Origin: Singulisphaera sp. GP187
GTDB lineage: Bacteria > Planctomycetota > Phycisphaerae > Phycisphaerales > SM1A02
Direction: 5' to 3'
NCBI GenBank assembly: GCA_945871915.1
Contig: CAMBXO010000004.1
Coordinates: 62,001 to 126,000 of the forward strand
DNA: 64,000 nucleotides
The position numbers and the translations under genes were made by a program. Shown here piece by piece: positions 49,334-59,299 of the stretch. Below the pieces are notes generated by a model that was given only the letters and a program-made list of their open reading frames with translations, did no database searches and had not been told where the DNA came from. Positions within the stretch are counted from its first letter, which is position 1; every line of letters begins with the position of its first letter.

Positions 49334-50185
49334 ATGGCTCTTCAACCCATTCGCCAGATCGCCGTCGGAACAGACTTTAGCCAACCTGCAGCAACGGCTG
49401 TTGGTTGGGCATCTGCACTGGCTCGTGCGCATGGTGCAAGCCTTCTGCTGATTCATGCCTACGCCAAAGCGGATCAGGGACTTTCACCATCTGAAACGCG
49501 AGCCGCGCTGTCGGGCATGGCTTCCATCGAAACGAGTCACGGACTCCATGTGCATGTGGAAATGCGAGAAGGCAGTGCGGCCAAAATTGTGAGCACGGTG
49601 GCTCAAGACTCTGGAGCAGACCTGTTGGTGATTGGGAGTCGCGGTCGCAATCCAATCAGCCGGCTTGTCTTGGGAAGTGTTGCCGATGCAACACTGAAGC
49701 AAGTTCGCATGCCAACGTTGATTGTGCATCCGAAGGACGCCGCACGAATACCCCGTGCAAACTCGCTGCTCGTTGGAATGGATTTTTCAGAAGAATCTGA
49801 CCGAGCCGCTGCGTTTGCCCAGCGTCTTGCGGCGCCGCGTGAAACGGCACTTGTCACGCTGTTTCACTCGGTTCTTGTGCAAGGTCCATTTGTTGGTGTG
49901 GAAATGCCCGCGGTTCCCATTATGGAACCAGCGGAAAATCTGACCCCAGCCCGTGAAGCACTCGCACAGCGCATCAAGTCCATGGGAAATGAAGGCATTC
50001 GGATGGAGGCGCTGACTTGCCTTGGTGCTCCCGTCGAAGCGATCCGCGATGTTGCCGAAGATCGGAATGCCGATCTCATTGTGGTGGGAACAACCTCGCC
50101 GACCGGGGCCGCCAAGATGTTGCTTGGAAGTGTCGCGGCTGACTTGGTGCACCAAGCCAATCGGCCCGTGCTGATTGTGCGATGA
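49334..50185 (+). CDS. Tandem universal stress protein
   Basis: The 283-residue protein has two Usp domains. Domain 1 (1-145) starts IAVGTDFSQPAA and ends with the ATP-binding G-x2-G-x9-G motif GSRGRNPISRLVLGS. Domain 2 (146-283) starts LLVGMDFSEESD and ends GTTSPTGAAKMLLGS. Both look competent to bind nucleotide, the first more canonical. I start at ATG 49334. It overlaps the following lipoprotein gene by 4 bases. Confidence 0.9.
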   Translation: MALQPIRQIAVGTDFSQPAATAVGWASALARAHGASLLLIHAYAKADQGLSPSETRAALSGMASIETSHGLHVHVEMREGSAAKIVSTVAQDSGADLLVIGSRGRNPISRLVLGSVADATLKQVRMPTLIVHPKDAARIPRANSLLVGMDFSEESDRAAAFAQRLAAPRETALVTLFHSVLVQGPFVGVEMPAVPIMEPAENLTPAREALAQRIKSMGNEGIRMEALTCLGAPVEAIRDVAEDRNADLIVVGTTSPTGAAKMLLGSVAADLVHQANRPVLIVR

Positions 50186-50823
50186 TCCGCAGCACACTCG
50201 GCATCATTCTCTGTCTCACGGCCTGTGGATCTCTGCTCCCTCATGAGAAACCGTCGGGGCGTGCGGCCCCGGGATTCCTGAGTTCATACAACAATCTTCG
50301 ACCAGATCAGACTCGCCCCGATGTGTTGGTGTGGCGATTGGATTCTGCGGATTTCGCGTCGTATGACTCCGTCTTGGTGGAGATGCCGCTCCTCCGGCGT
50401 CGTGCAGATGATTCGTTGCCGTCCCCCGTCGAATGCGCTGCGTTGTGCACGCAACTTCAAGGGGCTGTGCAGTCCGCGCTTTCGCCGCACTGGAAACTGA
50501 TTCACGAACTGCCGTCCGATGCGCAGTCGCGAAGTCAGGTCCTTCGGGTCAAGGTTGCGGTCACCAGCGCGTTGCATGACAACGGTGACTTGCCTCCAAA
50601 TGGTCAGTGGCAGTTATGGACGGACCACCCACGAAACTTTGCTTTCGAGTGCGAAGTGCTCGACGGATCGAATGCTCGTCCGCTTGCGAAATTGGTGTCG
50701 TTTGATCGCACGCACCTGATTCAACACACACAGATCACTCCGTGGTCAGACATTCAGCCGGTTTTCCCAGCGTGGTCGGCCGATGTGGAATGGCTTATTC
50801 GCCCACGCAAGCCGCCGGCTTAA
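50182..50823 (+). CDS. DUF3313-like lipoprotein
   Basis: The 213-residue protein has a short lipoprotein signal (MIRSTLGIILCLTAC). The mature part begins GFLSSYNNLRPDQTRPDVLV, the start pattern of DUF3313 outer-membrane lipoproteins, and has a conserved-looking mid region LRVKVAVTSALHDNG. Function is unknown. ATGA overlap with the Usp gene implies co-expression under stress. Its end overlaps the convergent HlyD gene. Confidence 0.78.
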   Translation: MIRSTLGIILCLTACGSLLPHEKPSGRAAPGFLSSYNNLRPDQTRPDVLVWRLDSADFASYDSVLVEMPLLRRRADDSLPSPVECAALCTQLQGAVQSALSPHWKLIHELPSDAQSRSQVLRVKVAVTSALHDNGDLPPNGQWQLWTDHPRNFAFECEVLDGSNARPLAKLVSFDRTHLIQHTQITPWSDIQPVFPAWSADVEWLIRPRKPPA

Positions 50824-51914
50824 GAACTCGGTGGCGCGTCCGCTGGCCGCTGCGTAGCAGTTGCTTCATCGGTTTCAACATAGACATCCAACACTTGCCC
50901 CGGCAGCACTCGCGGGTTGGTTTCTGTAAATCGATAAATCAATTGAAGCACACGGGTATCAATGCGCTCCGCATTTTCACCGGTGAGTGTGCGCTTGGGA
51001 ATGACCACCGGGACGGTGCGCACATATTCGATGGGAAACTCAACATGCTTGCCCCCTCGCAACATGGCCACGGCCTTTCCACTTGGAACAAATCTCCACG
51101 CGTCGAGTTCATCCACATCCACTCGAATGTGCAATTGAGAAAGTTGCCCCAGCGTGACCAGCCCATCGCCAACGCCGAGCCCGGCTGCAGCAAATTGTCC
51201 CGGTCTCGCGGTCACACGAAGAATGGTGGCATTGATCGGCGCTGTTACTTCGCACCGCTGGACATCTGTTTGCAAAGCACTCACTCGAGCCTGTTCCAAC
51301 GACACATCGGCTGCCGCCACTTCCAAGTCCTCTGGGTAGGCGCCCTTGCGAACTTCGCCGAGGTCTGCAACCGCTTCGGCAAGGCGAGCCTTGGAATTCG
51401 CCACTTCAAACTCGTGTGTGGGTCGTTCGTTTGGGCTAATCGCGGTGGGATCCGTGATCTGATTCAGCCGATCGAGTCGCGACTGCGCATCTCGAAGTGC
51501 GGCCTCTCGCTGATCCACAACGGCCTGAGCCTTGGCAAGATCTTCGGTGCGCGGAAGCGATTTCAACTGGTCAAACTTGCGGCGAGCCACTTCTAATTGT
51601 GCCACTGCCGATCCCAACTGACTTTTATACATGCGCTGATCGATGACAAAAAGTGGTTGCCCCTTGGTGACTTCGTCGCCCTCTTTGACGAGGACATCTT
51701 GCACAATTCCACTCAACGGAGTTCCCACACTCACCACTTCGGTTTCCGGTTCAACCAGACCGGAGCCAGCCACACGCGTTCCGAAAGGACTTCGTGTTGG
51801 TTCACCACTTGGTGATGCAGTCGGCACAGGTCGTGCCTGCCGGTTCACCGTGTAGGCCGCCAGACCGATGCCGGCGATTGAGGCTGCCAAGAGAATCACA
51901 GAACGAACTCTCAT
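50820..51914 (-). CDS. HlyD/DevB-like membrane fusion protein
   Basis: The 364-residue protein has an N-terminal anchor (SVILLAASIAGIGLAAY). A split lipoyl (barrel-sandwich) domain follows, with VVSVGTPLSGIVQDVLVKEGD, and a coiled-coil hairpin (about residues 90-215). The second lipoyl half, VTAPINATILRV, and a beta-barrel complete it. It links the inner-membrane exporter encoded upstream to the outer membrane. It overlaps the ATPase gene by 4 bases. Confidence 0.9.
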   Translation of the reverse strand: MRVRSVILLAASIAGIGLAAYTVNRQARPVPTASPSGEPTRSPFGTRVAGSGLVEPETEVVSVGTPLSGIVQDVLVKEGDEVTKGQPLFVIDQRMYKSQLGSAVAQLEVARRKFDQLKSLPRTEDLAKAQAVVDQREAALRDAQSRLDRLNQITDPTAISPNERPTHEFEVANSKARLAEAVADLGEVRKGAYPEDLEVAAADVSLEQARVSALQTDVQRCEVTAPINATILRVTARPGQFAAAGLGVGDGLVTLGQLSQLHIRVDVDELDAWRFVPSGKAVAMLRGGKHVEFPIEYVRTVPVVIPKRTLTGENAERIDTRVLQLIYRFTETNPRVLPGQVLDVYVETDEATATQRPADAPPSS

Positions 51915-52657
51915 GCGGAATCTTTCTCGGCAGCGAAGGCTGCTCTGAGTGCTGCAATTTCAACCTGCGCATCCGTAACGCGAGTAACGCGACCATCATC
52001 CATGTGGACGATGCGATCCGCAAAATGAAAAATCCGATCGTCGTGGGTCACAATGACCACCAATCTATCCTCTCGGCATCCCTGTTCGCGGACAAGTTCC
52101 ATCACGCGCTGGCCAGTGGCTCCGTCAAGGGCGCTGGTGGGTTCGTCACATACAAGTATGCGAGGCTCATGCACCAAACTTCTCGCCATGGCAACCCTTT
52201 GTTGTTGCCCGCCGCTCAACTTGTCCGAACGGGAATATTCACGCCCTTGCAGCCCCATGCGTTGCAGCATGGCTGCTGCCCGTTCGATGCTTGAATTGCG
52301 TGAATCGCCTCGAAGCAAAAGTGGAATGGCTACATTTTCAACCACACTGATTTGTGGAATCAGGTTGAACTGCTGAAAGACAAATCCTATGTTGTGCCGT
52401 CTCCACAGCGTGCGATCGTGATTGCTGAGGGCGTCGGGGTCCACCCCAGCCAACTGCAGCATTCCACCGTCACGAGAAAGTAGACCTGCCAGAATTGAAA
52501 TGAGTGTGGTCTTGCCACAACCGCTCGGACCAACCAGCGCCACCATTTCGCCATACCGCGCGGTGAGATCCACCCCACGAAGTGCGGTCACGGCCGCATC
52601 GCCGGTTCCGTAGGTCTTCTGAAGACCACGTGCATCGATGGCTGCCATCTCGATCAT
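51911..52657 (-). CDS. ABC transporter ATP-binding protein (MacB/LolD/DevA type)
   Basis: The 248-residue ATPase has Walker A GPSGCGKTT, Q-loop FVFQQFNLIPQ, signature LSGGQQQRVAMAR, Walker B ILVCDEPTSALD and switch His in IVTHDDRIF. All are complete. It lies between permease and fusion protein genes with 4-base overlaps on both sides, so the three form one export machine. Confidence 0.94.
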   Translation of the reverse strand: MIEMAAIDARGLQKTYGTGDAAVTALRGVDLTARYGEMVALVGPSGCGKTTLISILAGLLSRDGGMLQLAGVDPDALSNHDRTLWRRHNIGFVFQQFNLIPQISVVENVAIPLLLRGDSRNSSIERAAAMLQRMGLQGREYSRSDKLSGGQQQRVAMARSLVHEPRILVCDEPTSALDGATGQRVMELVREQGCREDRLVVIVTHDDRIFHFADRIVHMDDGRVTRVTDAQVEIAALRAAFAAEKDSA

Positions 52658-53817
52658 CCGCTGAAGACCTCCTTCGGATCAAGGCGGATCACTTTCAGCA
52701 TGCTCAGAGCGCTGGCACCCACCACAATAATGGTGACGGCCGTCGCACTCATGATCGGCAGATGCCACGTCAACTTGAAAGCCAGCCGATCCGCAGGAAT
52801 CGAAAGACCAAACGCTGCCGTGAGTCCGAGGCCTAGACCAAGCCCAAGCACACCAGCCGAGAGTCCCTGCAACGCGACCATGCCGAGCAACTGGCGGCTT
52901 GTGGCGCCCATCGCCTTCATGGCTCCGAAGTATTTTAAATTGTCGAGCGTAAAGTTGTAAAACATTTGCCCGGCGATGGCGACACCAACAAGAAACCCAA
53001 GCACAATCGCCATGCCGAAGTTGATGGGGATGCCCGTTTGCGTCATCCAGTAATTCAGCGTTTTCCAGCCAAATTCTGCTGGTGTGTAGGCGCTCAGGCC
53101 GGTTTCGGCAGCGATGCGTTGCTGTAACTGCACAATGTCCTGTCCAGGTGCGGCCTTCACGATCACCATGCTGAGCGTGCGACGATTCTCAGGAGCAAAT
53201 CCAATCGCACGACGATAGGTGGTGTAAATGGTTGGAACATTCTGAAACGTTGGCCGCGTGTCAGCGATCCCGACAACTTCGGCACGCCGTTCGTTGAGTT
53301 CCAAAATGTCACCAACGCGCATCGGTCGCTTGGGGCCATTGGGATCATCGGTTGCAGGCTGCATCAATTGCTTGTTGGCGCCACGCAACTCCACAAAGAT
53401 TGCATCGGGCCGACGAAGATCTTCCACCTTGCCCTCCACCACTAAGGCCGGCGCACCAATCAAGGTTGCATCATCCACACCAACCACATCGCAGAGTTGC
53501 CGACCGCCATTTGGAAGTTTTGCTACAAGAATGCTCTTGAACAACGGGCTAGCCCATTCGACTCCTCGCACGCTCCGCACGCGATCCAAAGCCGTGACTG
53601 ACATGGGTTTGGTGTCGTCGACAAATTGCAGCGTGGGATCCGCCACCCACAGATCCACTTGAGGAACCTCCTCAATCAGCGCGTAGGTTCGTGTCATAAG
53701 GCCAACAAAGATGGCGCTTTGCTGAGTAATCAGGAGCGTGGCAAAGGTGAGGCCAAGCAGAATGCCGTAGAACTTGGCGCTGTCGCCAAAAAGCATCTTC
53801 AGTGCGATTCGATGCAT
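52654..53817 (-). CDS. ABC transporter permease (DevC/MacB-like)
   Basis: The 387-residue protein has one N-terminal helix (YGILLGLTFATLLITQQSAIF), a large periplasmic domain (about 45-265) and three C-terminal helices, the FtsX/MacB topology. The segments VDLWVADP and MKAMGATSRQLLGMV match DevC-like permeases. With the ATPase and HlyD protein it resembles DevBCA, which exports lipids or glycolipids in cyanobacteria; the cargo here is unknown. It begins 2 bases after the kup stop. Confidence 0.9.
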   Translation of the reverse strand: MHRIALKMLFGDSAKFYGILLGLTFATLLITQQSAIFVGLMTRTYALIEEVPQVDLWVADPTLQFVDDTKPMSVTALDRVRSVRGVEWASPLFKSILVAKLPNGGRQLCDVVGVDDATLIGAPALVVEGKVEDLRRPDAIFVELRGANKQLMQPATDDPNGPKRPMRVGDILELNERRAEVVGIADTRPTFQNVPTIYTTYRRAIGFAPENRRTLSMVIVKAAPGQDIVQLQQRIAAETGLSAYTPAEFGWKTLNYWMTQTGIPINFGMAIVLGFLVGVAIAGQMFYNFTLDNLKYFGAMKAMGATSRQLLGMVALQGLSAGVLGLGLGLGLTAAFGLSIPADRLAFKLTWHLPIMSATAVTIIVVGASALSMLKVIRLDPKEVFSG

Positions 53818-53819
53818 GT

Positions 53820-55790
53820 CTAGAGCTCGATCTGAACGCCGAATTCAACAACTCGATCGGGCGGCAAATTGAAAAAGCGGATGCTGTCAACGGCTTGCCC
53901 GTTGAGATGGGCGAAGAGTCGCTTGCGCCACCCGGACATGGGGGCGTCGCCGGTTGGCAAGACCAACATGCGCCGTGCAAAGTACGTGGTGGTCGCGGGA
54001 TCCCACTTGAGGCCGTGTTCACGAGCTCGTTCCAAAAACCGCGGAATGTTCGGCGTTTCCATGAACCCGCACTGCGCCGTCAATTTCCAAAACCCATCGG
54101 GCATCCACTCCACTCGCACTTGTCGCTTGGGAGAAACCACCGGAACATGCGCAGGCTGAACACTGATCAGAATGACCTGCTGGTGCAACACATGACTGTG
54201 TTCCACAAATGCTGCTAACGAAAATGGCGTTGCGCTGCTGGTGGTCAGAAACACCGCTGTGCCTGGAACCCGCGGAACCGCCTCACTCCATAGACCGGCG
54301 AGAAACTCGTGAATGTTTCCGGCCGACTCCGCCATTTTTCTTCCGATGTAGTAGGTGCCCTGCATCCAGGTGTTCATGACGATGGCAACTGACATGCCGA
54401 TGAGCAGCGCAAACCATCCACCCGACGGGAACTTCAACAGGTTTGAAAGAAGCATGGAGCCATCAATCAGCAACAAGACAGTCATCATGATGGCGACCTG
54501 CCAGCGTTTCCAACGCCACAGGCGCCGTGCGACAAACCCAAGCAGAATAGATGTGATGACAAATGTCGCCGTCACTGCCATGCCATAGGCGTGCGCAAGA
54601 TTGTCGCTGGTCTCAAACCAAATCACTGTAATCACGCATCCGACCAGCATGATCAGATTGACGGCCGGAAGGTAGATCTGCCCTTCTTCGCTTCGACTGG
54701 TGTGAATGACTTCAAGCCGCGGCAAGAACCCCATGCGCGTCGCTTGTCGCGCAATGGTGAACACTCCGCTAATCATGGCCTGACTTGCAATGATGGCGGC
54801 GGCCGTTGCAAGCAACACCAGAGGCATGCGAAACCACACCGGCGCCATTTCAAAGAACGGATTGAAGCCGGCGATCGAACCGGTCTGCAACTCACCCGCT
54901 TGAATCTTGGACAGCGTAAAAGCTCCTTGGCCAAAGTAATTCACAAGGAGCGATGGAAGGACCAGTGCGTACCACGCAATCCGAATCGGTTTCAGTCCAA
55001 AGTGCCCTACATCGGCATAGAGCGCCTCGGCACCGGTGGTCACCAACACCACTGAACCAAGCAGTGTGAAGGCATGCCACGGTTCTTGCTGAAAGAGCGC
55101 AATCGCCCATGCGGGGTTCAGCGCCCGAAGCACATCCGGTTCCTGGCGAATTCCGTGAACCCCAAGCACAGCAAGGATGACAAACCATCCAATCATCACC
55201 GGCCCAAAAATGGATCCGATTCGCTTTGTTCCAAACTGCTGGCCGAAGAAAAGAAGCACAAGAATCACAAGGGTCAGGGGCATCACAACAAGATCGGTCC
55301 ACCCCATAGACGCATCCACTTTGTCCAGCCCCTCCACCGCCGAGAGCACAGAAATGCTCGGCGTAATGATGCCGTCGCCAAAGAGCAGTCCGGCTCCAAG
55401 AATTGCCAGCAGCGTGAGCCATATCTTTTCTTTATTTGGACGCTCGCCCAAACTTCTGGGAATCAACGAAAGAAGTGAGAGAATTCCACCTTCTCCATGG
55501 TTGGTCGCACGAAGCACCACCAGCAAGTACTTCATGTTCACCATCAACATGAGCGCCCAAAAAATGAGGGAGAGTGCACCAAGAACAAAGGTTGTATTCA
55601 ACGCCCCAGACGCGCCGTGATGCAGCACGCATTCCTTCATGGCATACAGCGGACTTGTGCCGATGTCGCCAAAGACCACGCCAAGAGCAGCGAGTGAAAG
55701 CGCCGCCGAACTGGAACGCTTGATTGAATGATGCCCTTCCTCGTGCTCCGAGTGGTGCATGGAATTAGGTTGGTCTGGGTTGGCCTGCAT
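53820..55790 (-). CDS. kup: KUP/Trk-type potassium uptake protein
   Basis: Kup is a proton-coupled potassium importer. The 656-residue protein has 12 hydrophobic segments in the first 440 residues and a C-terminal cytoplasmic domain. The family signature GVVFGDIGTSPLYAMKEC (about 40-57) and NHGEGGILSLLSLI are intact. The N-terminus has a His/Glu-rich stretch (HHSEHEEGHHS) that could bind metal. I start at ATG 55790. It leads the minus-strand unit with the DevCAB-like exporter. Confidence 0.94.
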   Translation of the reverse strand: MQANPDQPNSMHHSEHEEGHHSIKRSSSAALSLAALGVVFGDIGTSPLYAMKECVLHHGASGALNTTFVLGALSLIFWALMLMVNMKYLLVVLRATNHGEGGILSLLSLIPRSLGERPNKEKIWLTLLAILGAGLLFGDGIITPSISVLSAVEGLDKVDASMGWTDLVVMPLTLVILVLLFFGQQFGTKRIGSIFGPVMIGWFVILAVLGVHGIRQEPDVLRALNPAWAIALFQQEPWHAFTLLGSVVLVTTGAEALYADVGHFGLKPIRIAWYALVLPSLLVNYFGQGAFTLSKIQAGELQTGSIAGFNPFFEMAPVWFRMPLVLLATAAAIIASQAMISGVFTIARQATRMGFLPRLEVIHTSRSEEGQIYLPAVNLIMLVGCVITVIWFETSDNLAHAYGMAVTATFVITSILLGFVARRLWRWKRWQVAIMMTVLLLIDGSMLLSNLLKFPSGGWFALLIGMSVAIVMNTWMQGTYYIGRKMAESAGNIHEFLAGLWSEAVPRVPGTAVFLTTSSATPFSLAAFVEHSHVLHQQVILISVQPAHVPVVSPKRQVRVEWMPDGFWKLTAQCGFMETPNIPRFLERAREHGLKWDPATTTYFARRMLVLPTGDAPMSGWRKRLFAHLNGQAVDSIRFFNLPPDRVVEFGVQIEL

Positions 55791-55865
55791 GGTGCGGCCG
55801 CGATGGATTTCGCAATGATACCTCACGAACCGTTATGCTTGTACCCCTTATGGAGAATTCATCAC

Positions 55866-56171
55866 ATGTCCATGACTGACAAGGGTTACAACGAACTTGA
55901 GCGAATCTTTCATGAGCGCGACGCAGCGTGGCTTGCCGCCAGACGCGAGGCCTTGAACCGAGAGCGACAAGCCTTAAAGGAGAAATCCTCCAAGGGTGCT
56001 TTCTGGATGATCTGCCCAAAGTGTGGTGGTCAGATGAAAGAAGAAAGCCTGCATGGAGTGATGATTGATCGATGCGGGTCTTGCGCGGGCATTTATCTTG
56101 ACCGCGGAGAATTCGAGTTACTGGCTCGCGCTCAACAGGGTGGATTGAAGCGCCTTTTCGGCGCATCCTGA
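55866..56171 (+). CDS. Small zinc-ribbon protein (zf-TFIIB family)
   Basis: The 101-residue protein has a basic, helical N-terminal half and a zinc ribbon: CPKCGGQM then CGSCAGIYLDRGE, typical of the zf-TFIIB/COG3809 family. Members are implicated in nucleic-acid binding without a defined role. GGAGA lies 9 bases before the ATG at 55866; another ATG follows at 55872. Divergent from kup. Confidence 0.85.
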   Translation: MSMTDKGYNELERIFHERDAAWLAARREALNRERQALKEKSSKGAFWMICPKCGGQMKEESLHGVMIDRCGSCAGIYLDRGEFELLARAQQGGLKRLFGAS

Positions 56172-56182
56172 AATCGCCGCTT

Positions 56183-57196
56183 TCAGGCGATCGCTTCTGC
56201 CAACTGCACCATCAAGCATTCAAAGGCTCGCGCGGGCTCAGGTGCTGTGCCGTTTTTTGTCGATCGATCGGTTTCGATGGCCATGCAATACAGCCTTTCC
56301 GCCTCTACGGGGCGAATGCGGCGAGCCGCGCGAATCACGCTCGATGTCGACGGCCCCCACAATTTCAACGCCTTCGAAACCGCCCCCTCACTCTGCCCCT
56401 GGTTCAGAAGACAACTTGCGTCGTGCACCTTTCGTGCCAGGTCCACAAGGCTCCAACCGATCATGACTTCTGGAACGCGGCTGATGCGAAGCAATTCATC
56501 AAGTTTGGTGAGCGCCGCAACTGCATTGCCTTCGAGTACTGAAGACTGAATCTCCCACGCCTGTTCTTCGCGCGAAAGCCCGGTGAATTCTTGCACGGTT
56601 GATCGCGTAATGATGGCCTGCGTTTGCCCTGGCTGTGCAACAGCCGCAGCGAGTTTGCCAAGTTCGGAATCCAATCGGCCAAGATCTGGACCGAGTTTTT
56701 CTACAAGAAGTTGCGCTGCCGCGGATTCCAATTTTGCCCCGTGCCGCTTGGCAGCCCGCGCCTCGCACCAGAGCATGGCTTCTTGAACCGATGGGTTGTC
56801 GCACTTGATCACCATGCCAACCTTGGCCACCATTTTGTCAAAGTTCCCGGGGCGCCAGCCACTCGCCGATCGCATCAGCAGCGTGGACGCTTGACTTGGA
56901 TTTGAGGCATACGCCTCCATGGCACGACGGCGATCTTCAACACCCATCAACACCTCGGCGTTGTCCACCACCACAAGTTTGTGAGGGGAGAACAATCCAG
57001 CCGTACGCAGGTTGTCCAAAATATCTGCCAGACTGGTTGTCGTTCCATCCAAATCCAAGCGATCGACGCCACCAAACCGCTCGTGGAGTGCTGCTTCCAG
57101 TTGCCGCCCGCGTTCAAGCCGAAGGAATGCGTCTTTGCCATGCAACACCACCACACGCATGTCGGCATCGGGAGTTGACTGGGATTTCGCCGCCAT
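56183..57196 (-). CDS. holA: DNA polymerase III subunit delta
   Basis: HolA is the wrench of the clamp loader that opens the beta ring. The 337-residue protein follows the HolA plan: VVVLHGKDAFLRLERG, FSPHKLVVVDNAE, domain II, and the helical domain III with EFTGLSREEQAWEIQ. Sequence is divergent, as normal for this gene. Convergent with the zinc-ribbon gene and divergent from astB. Confidence 0.9.
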   Translation of the reverse strand: MAAKSQSTPDADMRVVVLHGKDAFLRLERGRQLEAALHERFGGVDRLDLDGTTTSLADILDNLRTAGLFSPHKLVVVDNAEVLMGVEDRRRAMEAYASNPSQASTLLMRSASGWRPGNFDKMVAKVGMVIKCDNPSVQEAMLWCEARAAKRHGAKLESAAAQLLVEKLGPDLGRLDSELGKLAAAVAQPGQTQAIITRSTVQEFTGLSREEQAWEIQSSVLEGNAVAALTKLDELLRISRVPEVMIGWSLVDLARKVHDASCLLNQGQSEGAVSKALKLWGPSTSSVIRAARRIRPVEAERLYCMAIETDRSTKNGTAPEPARAFECLMVQLAEAIA

Positions 57197-57241
57197 GCGT
57201 TCACTCTAACCGGAAGAAGGCATTACATTCCCTGCGCACCA

Positions 57242-58576
57242 ATGATCGAAGCAAACTTTGACGGTCTTGTGGGGCCAACCCACAATTACGCAGGCCTGAG
57301 CGAGGGCAATTACGCCAGTACGGCGAATGCTCTTTCGGAATCTCGCCCACGGATGGCTGCGCTGCAGGGCCTGGCCAAAATGCAGGTGATTGCGTCGCTT
57401 GGCGGCGTGCAGGGATTTCTTCCGCCCCATGAACGCCCCGCCATGTGGGTTCTGCGCCATGCGGGACTCACGGGTACCGATGCGCAGATTCTTTCTGCCG
57501 CAGCCCTGCAACAACCCGCACTGCTGGCGCAGGCCTACAGCGCAAGTGCGATGTGGACCGCCAACGCGGCAACGGTTGCTCCTGGCGCCGACACTCTGGA
57601 CGGACGAACCCATTTTGTGGTGGCCAACCTCCGCGCCATGCCGCACCGCCGAATCGAACCGAGTCAGACCCTTCGAACTCTTCGCACAGTTTTTCACGGT
57701 CGTGATCGCTTTCAGATTGACGAGGCGCTTCCAGGCGATGGCGCTTTCGGTGATGAGGGCGCCGCAAACCACACTCGGCTCACCAATGCTTCGGGTGTAA
57801 GCGCGCACCTGTTTGTGTACGGCACCAGTGCCGCATCCGGCGCTCGAGCAACTCGCAACCCTGCTCGCCAAACGCTCGAAGCCAGTCGGCGCGTCGCCGA
57901 ATTGCTGCAGTTACCAGCCGATTGTTGCGTGTTTGCGCAGCAATCCCCCAAGGCAATCGATGCCGGTGCATTCCACAATGATGTGCTCGCGGTTGGCACG
58001 GGCACCACCCTTCTCTTTCATCAGGAAGCATTTCAGGATCAAGCGGGAACACTTGCGTCGCTTCGAAAAATTCTCGGCAATGAATTTTCGCCAGTCATGG
58101 TGACGACTGATGAACTTTCACTTGATGAGGCGGTGTCCACGTATCTGTTGAATTCACAACTCCTTCACACATCGTCTGACAACCTGATGCTGATTTGTCC
58201 CAATGAAGTACGCGAACATGATCGCGCCAGAAATGTGGTGGATCGTTTGCTCGTCGATGCGTCTCAACACATCACGTCTGTGGTGTATCTGGATGTACGT
58301 GAAAGCATGAGGAATGGCGGTGGCCCAGCGTGCCTCCGACTGCGAGTTCCCGTGGCCGATGCCTCCATGACGGGAGTTCATCCCAGATTCTTGCTCACTC
58401 CAGAGCGGGCCTTGTGGTTACAGGGATGGATCGAGCGTCATTATCGCGAGGTGCTCAGGCCCGATGACCTTGCGGACCCCGAACTTCTTCGCAGTGTTCG
58501 CGATGCCCTTGATGAACTCACTCGGTGGCTAGGTGTTACGGCTCTTTATCCATTTCAAGGGGCCTCGCCACCCTAG
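57242..58576 (+). CDS. astB: N-succinylarginine dihydrolase
   Basis: AstB hydrolyses succinylarginine to succinylornithine in the arginine succinyltransferase pathway. The 444-residue protein starts with EANFDGLVGPTHNYAGLS and carries candidate catalytic residues E in DEGAANHTRL, H in GAFHNDVLAVG and C in GGGPACLRLRV. No astA, astC, astD or astE is adjacent, so it may work in a scattered pathway or on another guanidine compound. Confidence 0.93.
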   Translation: MIEANFDGLVGPTHNYAGLSEGNYASTANALSESRPRMAALQGLAKMQVIASLGGVQGFLPPHERPAMWVLRHAGLTGTDAQILSAAALQQPALLAQAYSASAMWTANAATVAPGADTLDGRTHFVVANLRAMPHRRIEPSQTLRTLRTVFHGRDRFQIDEALPGDGAFGDEGAANHTRLTNASGVSAHLFVYGTSAASGARATRNPARQTLEASRRVAELLQLPADCCVFAQQSPKAIDAGAFHNDVLAVGTGTTLLFHQEAFQDQAGTLASLRKILGNEFSPVMVTTDELSLDEAVSTYLLNSQLLHTSSDNLMLICPNEVREHDRARNVVDRLLVDASQHITSVVYLDVRESMRNGGGPACLRLRVPVADASMTGVHPRFLLTPERALWLQGWIERHYREVLRPDDLADPELLRSVRDALDELTRWLGVTALYPFQGASPP

Positions 58577-58625
58577 ATGATTCGCTGCACCGAGGCGCCG
58601 TCATCGCACTATCATTCCGCCTTCT

Positions 58626-59264
58626 ATGTCGCAGACCCTTCGAATGACTTCGTCCGAGATGCTCGCCGGACTGCCGCGCGAGCTTGTCGCCTCCATCAAC
58701 TATCAGCGCACGCGCGAAATGACCATCGATGAGCTTTTGCTCGAAAACCGCGTGGTCTTTCTAATCGGGGAGATCAATCAAGCCAGTGCGGCGCGTGTGA
58801 TGATGCAGATGCTGTATTTGGAAAACCAGAAGCGTGGACAGGACATCAACTTTTACATCAACAGTCCCGGTGGCGCCGTGGATGACACGCTGGCGATTTA
58901 CGACACCATGCAGTTCATCAGCAGCGAAGTCGCGACCTTCTGCATCGGACGCGCGTATTCCGGTGGCGCGGTGCTGCTGGCAAGCGGTCACAAAGCCAAG
59001 CGGGTCATTCTTCCCCACGCCAAAGTCATGATTCACCAGCCTTATGGTGGAGTCGGTGGTCAGACAACCGACATTCAGATTCAGGCTGAACAAATTCTGA
59101 AGGACAAGCGGACCCTGAACGAAGTTCTTGCACGCCACACCGGTCAAGCAGTCGACCGGATCGCCAAGGACGCTGAACGCGACAAATACTTCAATGCAGA
59201 TGAGGCCAAGGCGTACGGTCTCGTTGATGAAGTCGCTTCCTTTCCTGACAAAGGCAAGAAGTGA
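58626..59264 (+). CDS. clpP1: ATP-dependent Clp protease proteolytic subunit, ClpP1
   Basis: ClpP forms the tetradecameric peptidase chamber. The 212-residue copy has H137 (MIHQPYGG) and D186 (ERDKYF). The nucleophile S112 sits in a divergent context RAYSGGA instead of QAASMGA. A long N-terminus precedes [17 protein letters not shown]. It is followed at once by clpP2; in other bacteria paired ClpPs form mixed barrels. No clpX is adjacent. Confidence 0.93.
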   Translation: MSQTLRMTSSEMLAGLPRELVASINYQRTREMTIDELLLENRVVFLIGEINQASAARVMMQMLYLENQKRGQDINFYINSPGGAVDDTLAIYDTMQFISSEVATFCIGRAYSGGAVLLASGHKAKRVILPHAKVMIHQPYGGVGGQTTDIQIQAEQILKDKRTLNEVLARHTGQAVDRIAKDAERDKYFNADEAKAYGLVDEVASFPDKGKK

Positions 59265-59299
59265 ATTTTCCACACCTCACCACTCCAACGGAACCAGCC

